Positions 10,901 through 20,537 of a stretch of DNA of 64,000 nt are shown here, piece after piece. The position numbers and the translations under genes were made by a program. Location: contig MU623426.1 of NCBI GenBank assembly GCA_025201765.1, forward strand, positions 62,001-126,000, in the 5' to 3' direction. This stretch comes from Daldinia sp. FL1419. Lineage: Eukaryota > Ascomycota > Sordariomycetes > Xylariales > Hypoxylaceae. The number at the start of each line of letters is the position of its first letter. The first letter of the stretch is position 1. The notes below the pieces were generated by a model that saw only the letters and a list, made by a program, of their open reading frames with translations, was not told the DNA's origin and made no database searches.

Positions 10901-12324
10901 AGGTCGTTAGAAAAGGGGCAAGGAAGTTCATCCAACGAGTTGGGCAACTTCATAATCAACACCTCAAGTGTCTGAAGGTAGTGGAAATAATTTTGTTCGG
11001 TTTGGAATTGAAGGATGAATAGTTAATATTATTGCATAGGTGAAGAGAGTAATAGTTAAGTAGTGGTGCTGACCTTAATAATTAAGAAAGCCCGGATCGT
11101 CTGTACCTATTTGTAGACAAGTTACGGAACATTGGAACGTAGAAGTAAGATACAATAGAACGTGGGATAAGTTCGAAGGGAAAAAGAGTTGGAATAAATA
11201 ATAAATTGAGACTTGTTCTCTTTTCTCTTTCCATTAGATAGCCCGCCGAGTACATGGCCACCACAGGTACCTACCTGGGTAGGCAACCCGGCAACCCAGG
11301 CAACGAGGACAACCATTTGAAGGTAAATACATTAGACACCTTACACGGAGTTCCTTCCTAGCTTTAAAAAAATTTAAAAAAAGGGGTTACCTATTTTAAA
11401 AGAAGGCGATAAAGAGGGAATGTATACCTAAGTATGTTGACTCTTGAAGAAATTATCAATGTGGAGATCTCCTTAAGAGAGTTTATGAGTGCTTTGCACC
11501 TTCTTTTCCACGTACCTAGGTACATTCGGAAGATGTCCCAAAGCCAAGTTAAAGTTTTCGTTGTGGTTTTTATAGAGTACGTATTATGTGTGGTAACTTA
11601 AAAGGCATAACTTACATAGAGTTGCATTGAAGTTTTATTACGTAGTTAATTCTTATATTGAATCAACTCAAGTAACTCCAACCCTCTTTTCATACGTACC
11701 TTACCTTAGCACCCGAATGTTTATTCAGGAAGTAGGTACCTCTTATTTAGCACTTTGTAAAGTCGGGAGTATCTATACTGCATAGAAAACTACCTACATA
11801 TTATTTCTTGGCCAGTCCCATTCCAGGATTTATCGGTGTTGAAGAGCTTAGAAGTAGCCCAGTTAGGTACAGTGGGAGTTTTACAACCTATCTACAATAT
11901 AGTTGGTCTAATACCATGGTAAATATTCTTATTTTAATCCATTAACCTACTATCCTATTCATTTGTCAGGATTGGCTGGGTATCTAAAGATCGAGGTGAG
12001 TACAATGCAATTATATTGTACGGATCCGTAATTCACTGACGTAATTTGGAGAAAGTGGGGTAGGAATTTAGGGATCTTGTAGGGATCTGCATATGCACCG
12101 TATCTGTTTGTCGGCGATATCGCTGCTGACCCTCTTTTTATCTATTTTTCGTCGCTTCTGTCATACAGATTCAGTAGGAAGCTTACCTACCAAAAGATCA
12201 CCCGCAGGCGCAGACCTAGCTATCTAGGTCTCATGTAGGAATGCATTATGTGATCCGACGAATTAGCCTGCTCTCTTTCTCTTCACACTCAAGAACGAAC
12301 GCGATATCAATTTCTTGCCGCACG
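7966..12324. other. 4.4-kb AT-rich gene desert
   Basis: No ORF here has convincing coding features; the longest (8227-8529, 100 codons) has no recognisable motif. The stretch contains three decayed copies of a repeat (listed separately), the near-inverted pair GACGAAGGTT/AATCTTCGTC at about 9972-10001, and several TACCTAGGTA words near 11270-11300 and 11509-11525. It may be a relic transposon island or a long regulatory spacer upstream of the FPGS gene. Confidence 0.5.
9740..11525. repeat. Decayed dispersed repeat, three partial copies
   Basis: Three segments align by eye: about 9748-9845, 10258-10355 and 11432-11525. Each starts with TGTTGA, passes through a GAATTCTAA/AATTCTAAA-like stretch and a GCCTCCC(C/T)AGAA-like core (weaker in the third), and ends in GC(A/G)CCTTC. 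A second block pairs about 10116-10175 with 10917-10975, sharing words such as GGGCAAC(C/T)TCATA and CAAGGA(G/A)GTTCA. Divergence is high and mostly transitions. Internal spacing differs (about 144 against 513 bp), implying insertions. The parent element is not identified. Confidence 0.55.
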
Positions 12325-13910
12325 ATGGCTTCACAAGCCAATCGAACTTACAACGTACCTAAACCTATGCCCAGACTCCAGCCATCGAGCTCAAGCTCGT
12401 AAGAATATGGATTAGACTGACTGTATATTTCCCTTAGGACGCCATCGATGCGTTAAATTCCCTTCAAACCCCATATGCCATCGTCGAAGCCCGCCGAAAG
12501 GCTGGCGTTCGTCCGGATGCCGCCTCCGTTGCTGAAATGCACGAGTACTTGCGGCGCATCGGCTATGGTACTTCTGATCTCGACCGTTTGAATGTCCTGC
12601 ACGTCGCGGGTACTAAGGGTAAAGGAAGTACGTGCGCTTTTGCGGCATCTATCCTCCTACATTACCAGAAGGCACATTCGATACCTCGTAGGATCGGCCT
12701 ATTCACAAGCCCACACTTAATTGCCGTGCGCGAAAGAATCAGAATCAATGATGTTCCCGTCAGCGAAGAAGTCTTTGCCCGTTATTTCTTTGAGGTGTGG
12801 GATAAGCTTGGGGAGGCCGAGGAACGGGAGGGCAAGAAAGTGATAGATCAGAGGCTTGATATCCCAATGCCTACAAGGCCGGTCTATTCTCGTTATTTAA
12901 CACTGATGAGTTATCATTTATTTCTCCAGGAGGGTATCGACGTTGCCGTGTATGAGACAGGTATTGGCGGCGAGTTTGACGCCACGAACGTCGTGGCACA
13001 CCCTCTGGCATCTGGCATTAGCACTCTCGGTATAGATCATGTCTTTGCGCTTGGAAAGACGATAGATGAAATTGCCTGGCACAAGGCCGGCATCATGAAA
13101 CCCGGGAGCGCCGCTTTCACTATCGAACAAGTACCCGAGGCCGCTAGCGTATTACAAGATAGAGCTAAAGAAAAAGGCGTGGCGCTGAAGGTCTTAGATG
13201 TCGATCCTAGACTCAAGGGTGTCAACGTCAGACCGGACGCGTTGTTTCAAAAGAAGAATGCTAGCTTGGGTATTGCTCTTGCGGAAACAGCGTTGCAGAA
13301 AATCGACCCCAATTTCACACCAGACCCGTCGGCATTAAGCAAAGAGTTCGTTGACGGTCTTGAGAAAGTTGTGTGGAGAGGAAGATGCGAAGTCAAGGCG
13401 GAGGGTCCGATTATTTGGCATATTGACGGAGCACATACCGTAGACAGTTTGAAGATGGCTACTAGATGGTTTGCAGGTGAGTGTGCGAAACGAACGGGCC
13501 CGAAAGCCTTGGTCTTCAACCAACAAGGGCGCGAGGAAGCTGTTCACTTCCTCGAGGGTATTATCTCCACTCTCAAAGCTCAGGGTCAAGGAACATTCGA
13601 AAATGTCATATTCTGCACGAACGTAACCTACGCCAGCGCCGGCTATAAGCGGGACTTCGTGAACCATCAGTACGATCCCGAAGCTATCAAAGCTTTAACA
13701 GCACAACGCGCCTTCGCAGAGAAGTGGTCTTCGCTCGACCCCACGGCAAAAATTTCTGTCGTGCCGACGATTGAAGACGCGATTAATTATATTCGAGAAC
13801 TTAGCAAGACGCCCTTGGGCGAAAGCGAGACAATACAAGCCCTCATCACGGGCAGCTTACATCTGGTCGGCGGAGCTTTGGGCATATTAGAAGGCGCTGA
13901 TGCCTTGTGA
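12325..13910 (+). CDS. Folylpolyglutamate synthase (cytosolic-type copy)
   Basis: FPGS adds gamma-linked glutamates to folates, which retains them in the cell and improves them as cofactors for methionine, purine and thymidylate synthesis. Two exons, 12325-12354 and 12438-13910, give 500 residues. The short first exon (MASQANRTYN) uses a GTACCT donor and joins DAIDALNSLQTPYAIVEARR, the usual FPGS start. The ATP loop HVAGTKGKGSTCAF is at about residue 65; GLFTSPHLIAVRERI, ETGIGGEFDATNVV, LGIDHV and IWHIDGAHTVDSLKMA follow in family order. The TKGKGS form separates FPGS from dihydrofolate synthase, which normally has TNGKGS. No presequence is evident, suggesting a cytosolic form. A second, divergent FPGS lies tail to tail 593 bp away. 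Confidence 0.9.
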
Positions 13911-14503
13911 CCGGCGACGGTCGAACATTTTTATAGGCTGGTTATGTAAAATAGTTCTAGTTTCAACGAGAAGACTATACTATACCATAGGTAAGGTAAA
14001 TAGACCCGGATCCGAGGCGGCTCAACCCGTATAGAGAAGAATAATAATAGGAAAACTTCGTTCAATTTACCTTTTAAGTCTTTAAGTAGCATTGCAAAAA
14101 GTTTTCAGTATATCTTTAAATATAAACGTTCGGCGCACTATGTTATTGGCAGTGAAGACTTAAAAAGAACATGCTTATAATTATAGCAAGCCTCAAATCA
14201 GGGAAATTATGACCTAAAGAGAGACTCGATGAGGCGTCTACCAGGTATTGGTTCCATTCGCTGATTCCACACAAAGATTTGGTCAATTACAAGGTATAAA
14301 GTGTATATTTATAGCCCACTGTTGAGAGTAGAGCCACCGCCGCACCCGTTAATCTGTCGCTAAACGCCAACCAAGTACCTAGGTAGGTAGTCTATTATGG
14401 ATTCTATTGCCATATTTTAATGTTTACCCAGTTGCCGGGACGTGTCTTGCCCACTTCCTATGATACTTACCTCCAAGCCTGACTACCTACCTAGATGAGG
14501 GAT
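13911..14503. other. Convergent spacer between the two FPGS genes
   Basis: AT-rich 3' flanks of two converging genes. It contains TACCTAGGTAGGTAG near 14377-14392 and a second AGGTAGG-type word near 14480-14490. No gene was seen. Confidence 0.45.
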
Positions 14504-16156
14504 TCATGTCTCTGAGTCTGGCTCCAATGTCCTGAGCAGCGCACCTACAAGATGGAAGCTCCCCGTAGCTAGAACCACGACTCTAGCGCCATCAGGGCGT
14601 TTTGCGGCTTTGATCTTCTCGACTGCTTCGTCAACGCTACCTACGACGGCAGTCTCTGTCTTAGGGGATAGCGTTTGCATGGCGTCTGCCGCAGCTTGCT
14701 GGACTGCTAAATCTCGCTCGGGCTCTTCAGTCGTTCTACGTCGTATATCGTTCCGGGTAAAGACAGCGTAATCGAAGAGATTATCCTTAGGGACTCCTGA
14801 CTCCTTCTCAATACCCCTATAAAGACTGTTGAGCAGGCTCGCCACGTCACGTTCCTGCTGATTGAATAGCAAGACGACTCTCGCATCGCCTGCTACCGAT
14901 TGGCGTTTCCCCGCAAACCACTTGCCTACTTCTTCCAGGCTTTCAGCGGTGTGCGCTCCGTCGATAAACCACGTGAAGTCATCATATTCCCTCGTCTCAG
15001 AACGTCCTTGGAGTCTTGCCGACCGTAGGCCGTCGGAGAAGCGCTCTGCTAAAGTTGTCAACGTTTCTGGTGTATCTTGAGTTCCACTCAGAACTCTTAG
15101 ATGTTCAGTTGAAGCTTTGAGCGCTAATGCCTGATTGTATTTCTGAAATTCGCCTTCGAGACTACCCGCCTGAGCCCCTTTTACGCCTCCCCATTGCTCG
15201 ACGTCCCGGTCTTCCACTTCCACCAGGGTGGCTTTTTTCTCCGCCGCTCGTTCGCGTAATACGCGCATCGTCTCTTCCCCATCTCTAGCCTGCAGTTTTC
15301 GAGTAAAACACTTCCGGCCCGGCTTCATCACACCCGCCTTATTCCACGCAATCTCAGGCAACGTGCCGCCAAGCATACCCACATGATCAATCCCCAACTG
15401 CGTAATCACCGACGCAGTAACCGCCTCTGCCGGCAACACGTTTGTGGAATCGTACTCGCCACCAATACCACACTCCACCACTGCACTCTTAACTCCCTCC
15501 CGTAGAAACGCATGGAAGGCCAAGATGGTCAGAAAGCGGAAGTAGAAGGGTTTTGTAGCAGGCCCCTCGAGCTCCGCGGCGGGGATATCCCTTCCGGAAC
15601 GTGTCGCGTCGTCCCGCGCGGCGCTAGTAAGCGCATCCCATACTTCAAAGAAATACCGCGCGAATAGTTCCCGGCTAATCGGTCTCCCGTCGAGTTGAAT
15701 GCGCTCGCGTACCGAGACTAGGTGCGGCGAAGTGTACGTGCCGACTCTACCGGCGTCCGGGGCGCGCGTTAGGATGGACGTCAGATAGGCGCAAACGGAG
15801 CCCTTCCCCTTGGTCCCGGCGACGTGGATGCAGCGGAGCCGGGCGAGATCGTCCTGCGTTAGACCGGCCCGGGCGAGCCAGGAGAGCATCTCCGGAATAG
15901 CGAGGGCATTGAGGTCCTTGGCGGGGGCGGGGGTAGATGCGGGTGTGGATGCGGAGACGGGAGGGGTGAACAGGGATGTGACGGCGCGGTTCGACTGGAT
16001 GGAGTCGAGGTGTGCGAGGGCAGACTCGTATGTTCGCGCCATGCTTGAGGAGAGATGTAGGGTGATTACGGTGCGGTTGAGACAAGGGAAGAGAGGCAGA
16101 GGTCTGAGTAAGCGTGTCACGGGCGGGCGCTGGATAGATATCATGCAGAAAGCCAT
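14504..16156 (-). CDS. Folylpolyglutamate synthase, second copy with mitochondrial leader
   Basis: Intronless, 550 residues, same enzyme family as the gene at 12325-13910. Motifs in order: CIHVAGTKGKGSVCAYL (about residue 110), GTYTSPHLVSVRERI, CGIGGEYDSTNVL, QLGIDHVGMLGGTL and FTWFIDGAHTAESLEEVGKW. The first 38 residues (MAFCMISIQRPPVTRLLRPL...) are basic and hydrophobic with no acidic residue, a typical mitochondrial presequence. A second Met at residue 39 (MARTYESALAHLDS, codon at 16040-16042) starts exactly where cytosolic FPGS proteins start, so two forms from one gene are plausible, as known for eukaryotic FPGS. A low-complexity Ser/Thr/Pro/Ala insert follows at about residues 64-79. 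GC content is visibly higher than in the partner gene. Confidence 0.9.
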   Translation of the reverse strand: MAFCMISIQRPPVTRLLRPLPLFPCLNRTVITLHLSSSMARTYESALAHLDSIQSNRAVTSLFTPPVSASTPASTPAPAKDLNALAIPEMLSWLARAGLTQDDLARLRCIHVAGTKGKGSVCAYLTSILTRAPDAGRVGTYTSPHLVSVRERIQLDGRPISRELFARYFFEVWDALTSAARDDATRSGRDIPAAELEGPATKPFYFRFLTILAFHAFLREGVKSAVVECGIGGEYDSTNVLPAEAVTASVITQLGIDHVGMLGGTLPEIAWNKAGVMKPGRKCFTRKLQARDGEETMRVLRERAAEKKATLVEVEDRDVEQWGGVKGAQAGSLEGEFQKYNQALALKASTEHLRVLSGTQDTPETLTTLAERFSDGLRSARLQGRSETREYDDFTWFIDGAHTAESLEEVGKWFAGKRQSVAGDARVVLLFNQQERDVASLLNSLYRGIEKESGVPKDNLFDYAVFTRNDIRRRTTEEPERDLAVQQAAADAMQTLSPKTETAVVGSVDEAVEKIKAAKRPDGARVVVLATGSFHLVGALLRTLEPDSET

Positions 16157-16541
16157 GAATGAGCCTCCATATACAGGCTTTTTGGGGGGCCACGAGGAGT
16201 GGAGGATTTTTGAATTTGAATGGAATTTTGTAACTAACTAAGGTTAACCTAGGCAAAAAAGAAGAAAGAAGTTTATTAGAATCCTAACCGCAATTGCAAG
16301 ACCTCAAAATCGCCTTAATAGGTAGTTAAATTCCCCCTCCCTCCCCCTAACACAATAGTATACAAAAACTACGAGAATAAACAACCGCAGTCGAACGATC
16401 TTACAAAAGCCACTAATATTAAAAATAAACAAACCGACGAGAAATAGAAAATGGGTTCATCTTTTCCATTACCGAAGTGTAAAACCATCCGAACCCCGTT
16501 TTTGGGCATCCACTAATACCGTTCATTCCTTTGCCACGGCG
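16157..16541. other. Intergenic, promoter side of the second FPGS
   Basis: AT-rich; contains a C-rich run (CCCCCTCCCTCCCCCT at about 16331-16346) and no gene. Confidence 0.35.
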
Positions 16542-16886
16542 TCAGATTTTATTCTTTTTATGCGCTTGATTACTACCTACCATCTTTTGAATTAATTCCT
16601 TGGGTTTTGAGATAGTAATAACTGAATGTCTTGGTGGGGCGAGTTCCTGCATGGTGTTTAATCCACGAACGGAGGCGCCGTTTAGTTCGATTTTCTGGCC
16701 GGATGGTAGACTCTTGAACCAGGGGCTTCTCTCATAGAATAGGTATTCATTGTGCTGTGGAAGACTGACATTCTGTGAACGGCATTCTCTCGTCGTGTCA
16801 CGTAGTATTTCCAGTATCCCGAGATTGGCAGCAATCACCTCCGTGAATATACAACCCAGAGACCATATATCGCTTCTCCGCCCCAT
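16542..16886 (-). pseudogene. Ser/Thr protein kinase relic
   Basis: The open frame begins MGRRSDIWSLGCIFTEVIA, which is kinase subdomain IX (invariant Asp and Gly in DxWSLGC). The bases just upstream read TSVYHIRNP in the same frame, matching the activation-loop end (usually T..Y.APE), but with the APE motif lost and a stop (TAA) a few codons further up. The catalytic HRD and DFG motifs and the N-lobe are absent. The remaining 90 residues are not clearly kinase-like. It is best read as the remnant of a kinase gene. Confidence 0.6.
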
Positions 16887-17066
16887 GGGATTACGTATAT
16901 GGTATACACTTGTTGGATCGCTTTAATTCGAAGCGCTTATAATCTGATAAGCAAGCCTTCCATTCTGTCAAGAAACCATACCGAAATGCAATGTACTTAA
17001 ATGCTAAACTGCCTATATATATTAATAGTAACTAAAATAAACGACATAATAATTCAAAAGTCCCTA

Positions 17067-19050
17067 TCAAAAGTTCTCATTGCCAAGATTAAGCTCTTCA
17101 ATAAAAATTTCAGCCGCTTTCTCGCCTACTGCGTAAGCTGTGTCTGCTGTGTTGGCGGCTACGTTGGTCGGTGGGATGCTCAAATCGGCAACTTTTAACC
17201 CCTTAACACCGTAGACACTCAGATTCGCATCTACAACGCCCCCTTTCTCAAGCGGTGCCATGCTACATGTACCTAAGGAATGCCAGGTCGTGCTTACGTT
17301 GCCGCGCAACCACTTCTCGAGTACTGCGTCATCTGCCGGTGTGTACTTGATATCCTGCACATTGGCGAGAGGGCTGCCAGGTAGCACGACGCATGCCGCC
17401 TCAGAGTCGGGGGCGAATGGCGGATGCGCGGTGGCTACTTCTCCCTGGTACATATGCGTACGACGTAGAATTTCTCGTTGCTTCTTGTAGATCCAGATGT
17501 GTTTCTGGATATCAATATCGTTGTGATCATCAAAGAACCCCGTCTTGAAGTCTACGGGGTCATCTACTCCTGGACCTGTAATATGTACATAACCACGAGA
17601 ATAGGGGTATACAGTGAACGCTGTCAGAGTTGTATACTGCCCAACTGGTACGCTGCTAGGATCGCCGACGAATCTTCTGGCGGTTAGCATGATACACATC
17701 TGATCGACGAGGCTTGTCCTACCCGCTTACTAGACCCATCAATGCTAGGGGCTTATCTGGTTTTGACTTGAAGTCTCGTTCCCATGCCGTCTGGAATTCG
17801 GGACCGAGTTCATCTATGTCAGCCTCAGACGGTCGGATTTTACAAGTGACGTCCTGGGCATTCCAGCCGGCTCTAGGATCCTTGGTTTTCACAAGGTCTT
17901 CGGTACTAACAGTGCCTCGTATTATTGCATCAGCTGTCTCTTCTGGTGCTAGGTTCGCCCTATATGGATAAGAAAGTAGATGATGATCTTGATAGTTATT
18001 GCCCACGCCAGGAAGATCCGATATAACTGGGATACCAGCACGCTTTAAGATTTCTGCACTACCTATGCCTGATCTTTCTAGTATAGAAGGAGTTCCTAAG
18101 GTGCCGCTCGATAAGACGACCATCTTGCGAGCGCGAACGCTTCGGACGGTGATATCATCTTGGAATTTAGGGTTCGGTCGATACTCAACCCCCGTGGCAT
18201 TCTTATTGTCGTCGATAAGAACGCGAATGACTTGGGACTCTACCAAGACATTTAGGTTTGGATGGTTCCCATCTTGGAGTCGAGGATGCAGATATGCATG
18301 GGCAGCATCTTGGCGTTTACCATCTGGCGAGATGAAACGTGCAGCCCGTTGGGTGCCGTTGTTGGAGTCTAGGTTTTGGAGATCCTCGATCTCAGGCCAA
18401 CCAACCTTCCTTGCAGCTTCGATGAAGTCATTCTCGGAGGTCAGAGCACGGTACGTGCCACCCGAGATCTGTACTGGCCCACTGTCCCCGTGGGTGTTAT
18501 TAGAGACTGTACCGTGGTAAGTTTCAAGCTGCGAAGTTTGTTAGCAAGGATTCGCAAGAGTGAAATCATTCATGAATTACTCGTTTCAGATACGGTATCA
18601 TATCATCCGCAGACCAGCCGGGCATATTCCAAGAATCGAAGTCGGACCGCTGTGCCCGGCTGTACATCATAATATTTATAGATGAGCCGCCACCGAGGAT
18701 GCCGCCGGCCGGCACGACCAATTGCCTATTGCCTACTTTTTCCTCCTTGCCGGCTTGATAAAATAAAGTCGCCGTGCTAGTGGGAGCCAAGTTGCTCATG
18801 AAGAGGATCGGATGGACGATCGTAGGTACATTGTAGTTGTTCTGCCCGCCCTCGATTACCAAAACCGAGAGGTCTCGGTCAGCATCGCTGAGCCTCGAAG
18901 CGACGACGCAGCCGGCAGTCCCTCCTTTGAGACGTCAGTGCACGGTGGACTCGTTTGCTCTTAGATTCCAATAGTTATAGAAATCTTACCTCCTACGACA
19001 ATAACATCGACCTCCTCCAAGTCAAGGGGAAGCTGGTTAAAGACACCCAT
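17067..19050 (-). CDS. GMC-family FAD-dependent alcohol oxidase/dehydrogenase
   Basis: GMC enzymes oxidise alcohols with FAD. Four exons, 18990-19050, 18581-18924, 17723-18528 and 17067-17673 (1818 nt), give 605 residues. The dinucleotide fold VDVIVVGGGTAGCVVASRLS starts at about residue 13; the GMC signature follows in PAGGILGGGSSINIMMYSR. The C-terminus has TWHSLGTCSMAP with the catalytic His (about 535) and PPTNVAANT with the partner Asn 43 residues later, the normal spacing. For the last intron I chose donor GTAGGA and acceptor CCAGAAG (49 bp), which restores LVSGFVGDPSSVP; a competing 31-bp choice would be too short. Order and motifs resemble the methanol/alcohol-oxidase branch. No SKL-type peroxisomal tail is present. 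No signal peptide, so the enzyme is intracellular. Confidence 0.87.
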
Positions 19051-20537
19051 CGTAGCTTCGATTATAGTGTATCAGATAGCATTCGAGTAAAGAGATAATA
19101 TCATGAGTTCAAGCCCAGGCACTAGTTTTATATCAATGAATCGTAAAAGTTATGAATGAGATCGCCTATAAGGGGACGCATGAAAGATAAGCCCTAGTAC
19201 ATAGCGCAGATCCCCACCAACATGTCAAGTGTCTTTACCCCAGGTATATTAAGCTTGCTAATACTCGAATGGGATTTAAATAAGCTGCTGGTAGAATTCA
19301 AGTTGCTGGGTAGTGGCTATGCGCCAACGGGGCGTATACTAGCTTGGCGCATGTCTCCAAGACTGGCCAGTAGAATAAATATAGTAGAGCTACGACGCTA
19401 TAAACAATGCGGTTGGTATAAAATTAAGAATGAAATGAAGCATACACGGCCACATTATTCACAATTTACTACATTTTATCTACGTTAAAACTTTGGAATC
19501 AAATATAACGTAGACACTTAATTAAATAGGGGCTAGAATACAAGAGAGGCTGTATAAAGAAACAGCATGCGAACTAGCCACCTAAAAACAAAAAAAAAGG
19601 GGTATGTAGAATTAGTTATCCCAAGACATATTCTAATATTTGAGAATAGCTATTTCTAGTAGCATCACCATGACACCCGCTTCCAAAGCTCACACTCTTG
19701 TACATATCAAACATCCGCTAGACGCCATACGTGTATAACACCCCGCATTTCTCACCGCAACATCAAGCCATACAACAAGAGCGACCATGCATATCCGGTC
19801 GTACCTCTAACAAATCATGAAGTAAGTATATAGCTACTATGTGGCTATGCATCTAGTTATATAGCAACTCCCATATTGCTTGGAATTTCGGCTCAACTGC
19901 GTATATGTAACCTAGGTAGGGTACATAATTATTCATATTCTATCAGGGCAACGCCTCAGTAACGTTGTTATTCTTGCTATAACTATCCTATAACATGCCC
20001 TAAAGCTTCAAAAGAAAAAAAATGTTTAGATTAGGTAATAGAGAAAGTTGACATACTCTTAGTCTATTCCGAGTTACCCCCTTACTCCCCCTTTTCAATA
20101 GACATAGTTGAAAACGCGGAACCGACAATAATGCTGGCAACCCGTAGAGATTCAAAGCATGAGGTCTGGCCTCCTTTTAAGCTATTGATAGCAGATGGAA
20201 TCGTCCGAATCTTAGAATCCTATATAGACCACTACCATCTACCCAAGTCACTCTCACAGTATCTAGACATACGCACTTATAAATTGCAAAAGGACATTAA
20301 ACAGTTCAAAAGCGGAACAAACCCGCCGTCTATTGCTTGTTATTATCTCATACACAGGCTAAACAGCCTCCTCTTCCCGTCCCCCTTTTATTTTCTTTTT
20401 CCTCTAGAGATAAGGGCAAAGTAGGTTGGGCAAGTTAGGTAGGTGGTATGTGAGAGGATACAAATGTACAAGGGGGTAGGTTGACAAAGTAAAAAGGAAA
20501 GAAAGGGATGTGCTTCCGTCTCTCATATCTTCCGAAT
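19051..20537. other. 1.5-kb intergenic region
   Basis: AT-rich. Several short frames (19222-19488, 20131-20424) lack recognisable features. CCTAGGTAGGGTAC lies near 19911-19924. No gene is supported. Confidence 0.4.

Noticed and set aside
17690..17730. 31-bp alternative intron in the GMC gene
   Set aside because: Too short for a fungal spliceosomal intron; the 49-bp alternative restores the expected family sequence and has a CTAAC branch site.
19222..19488. 88-codon frame between the GMC oxidase and MIC60
   Set aside because: No features, and it contains no splice partner that would extend it.
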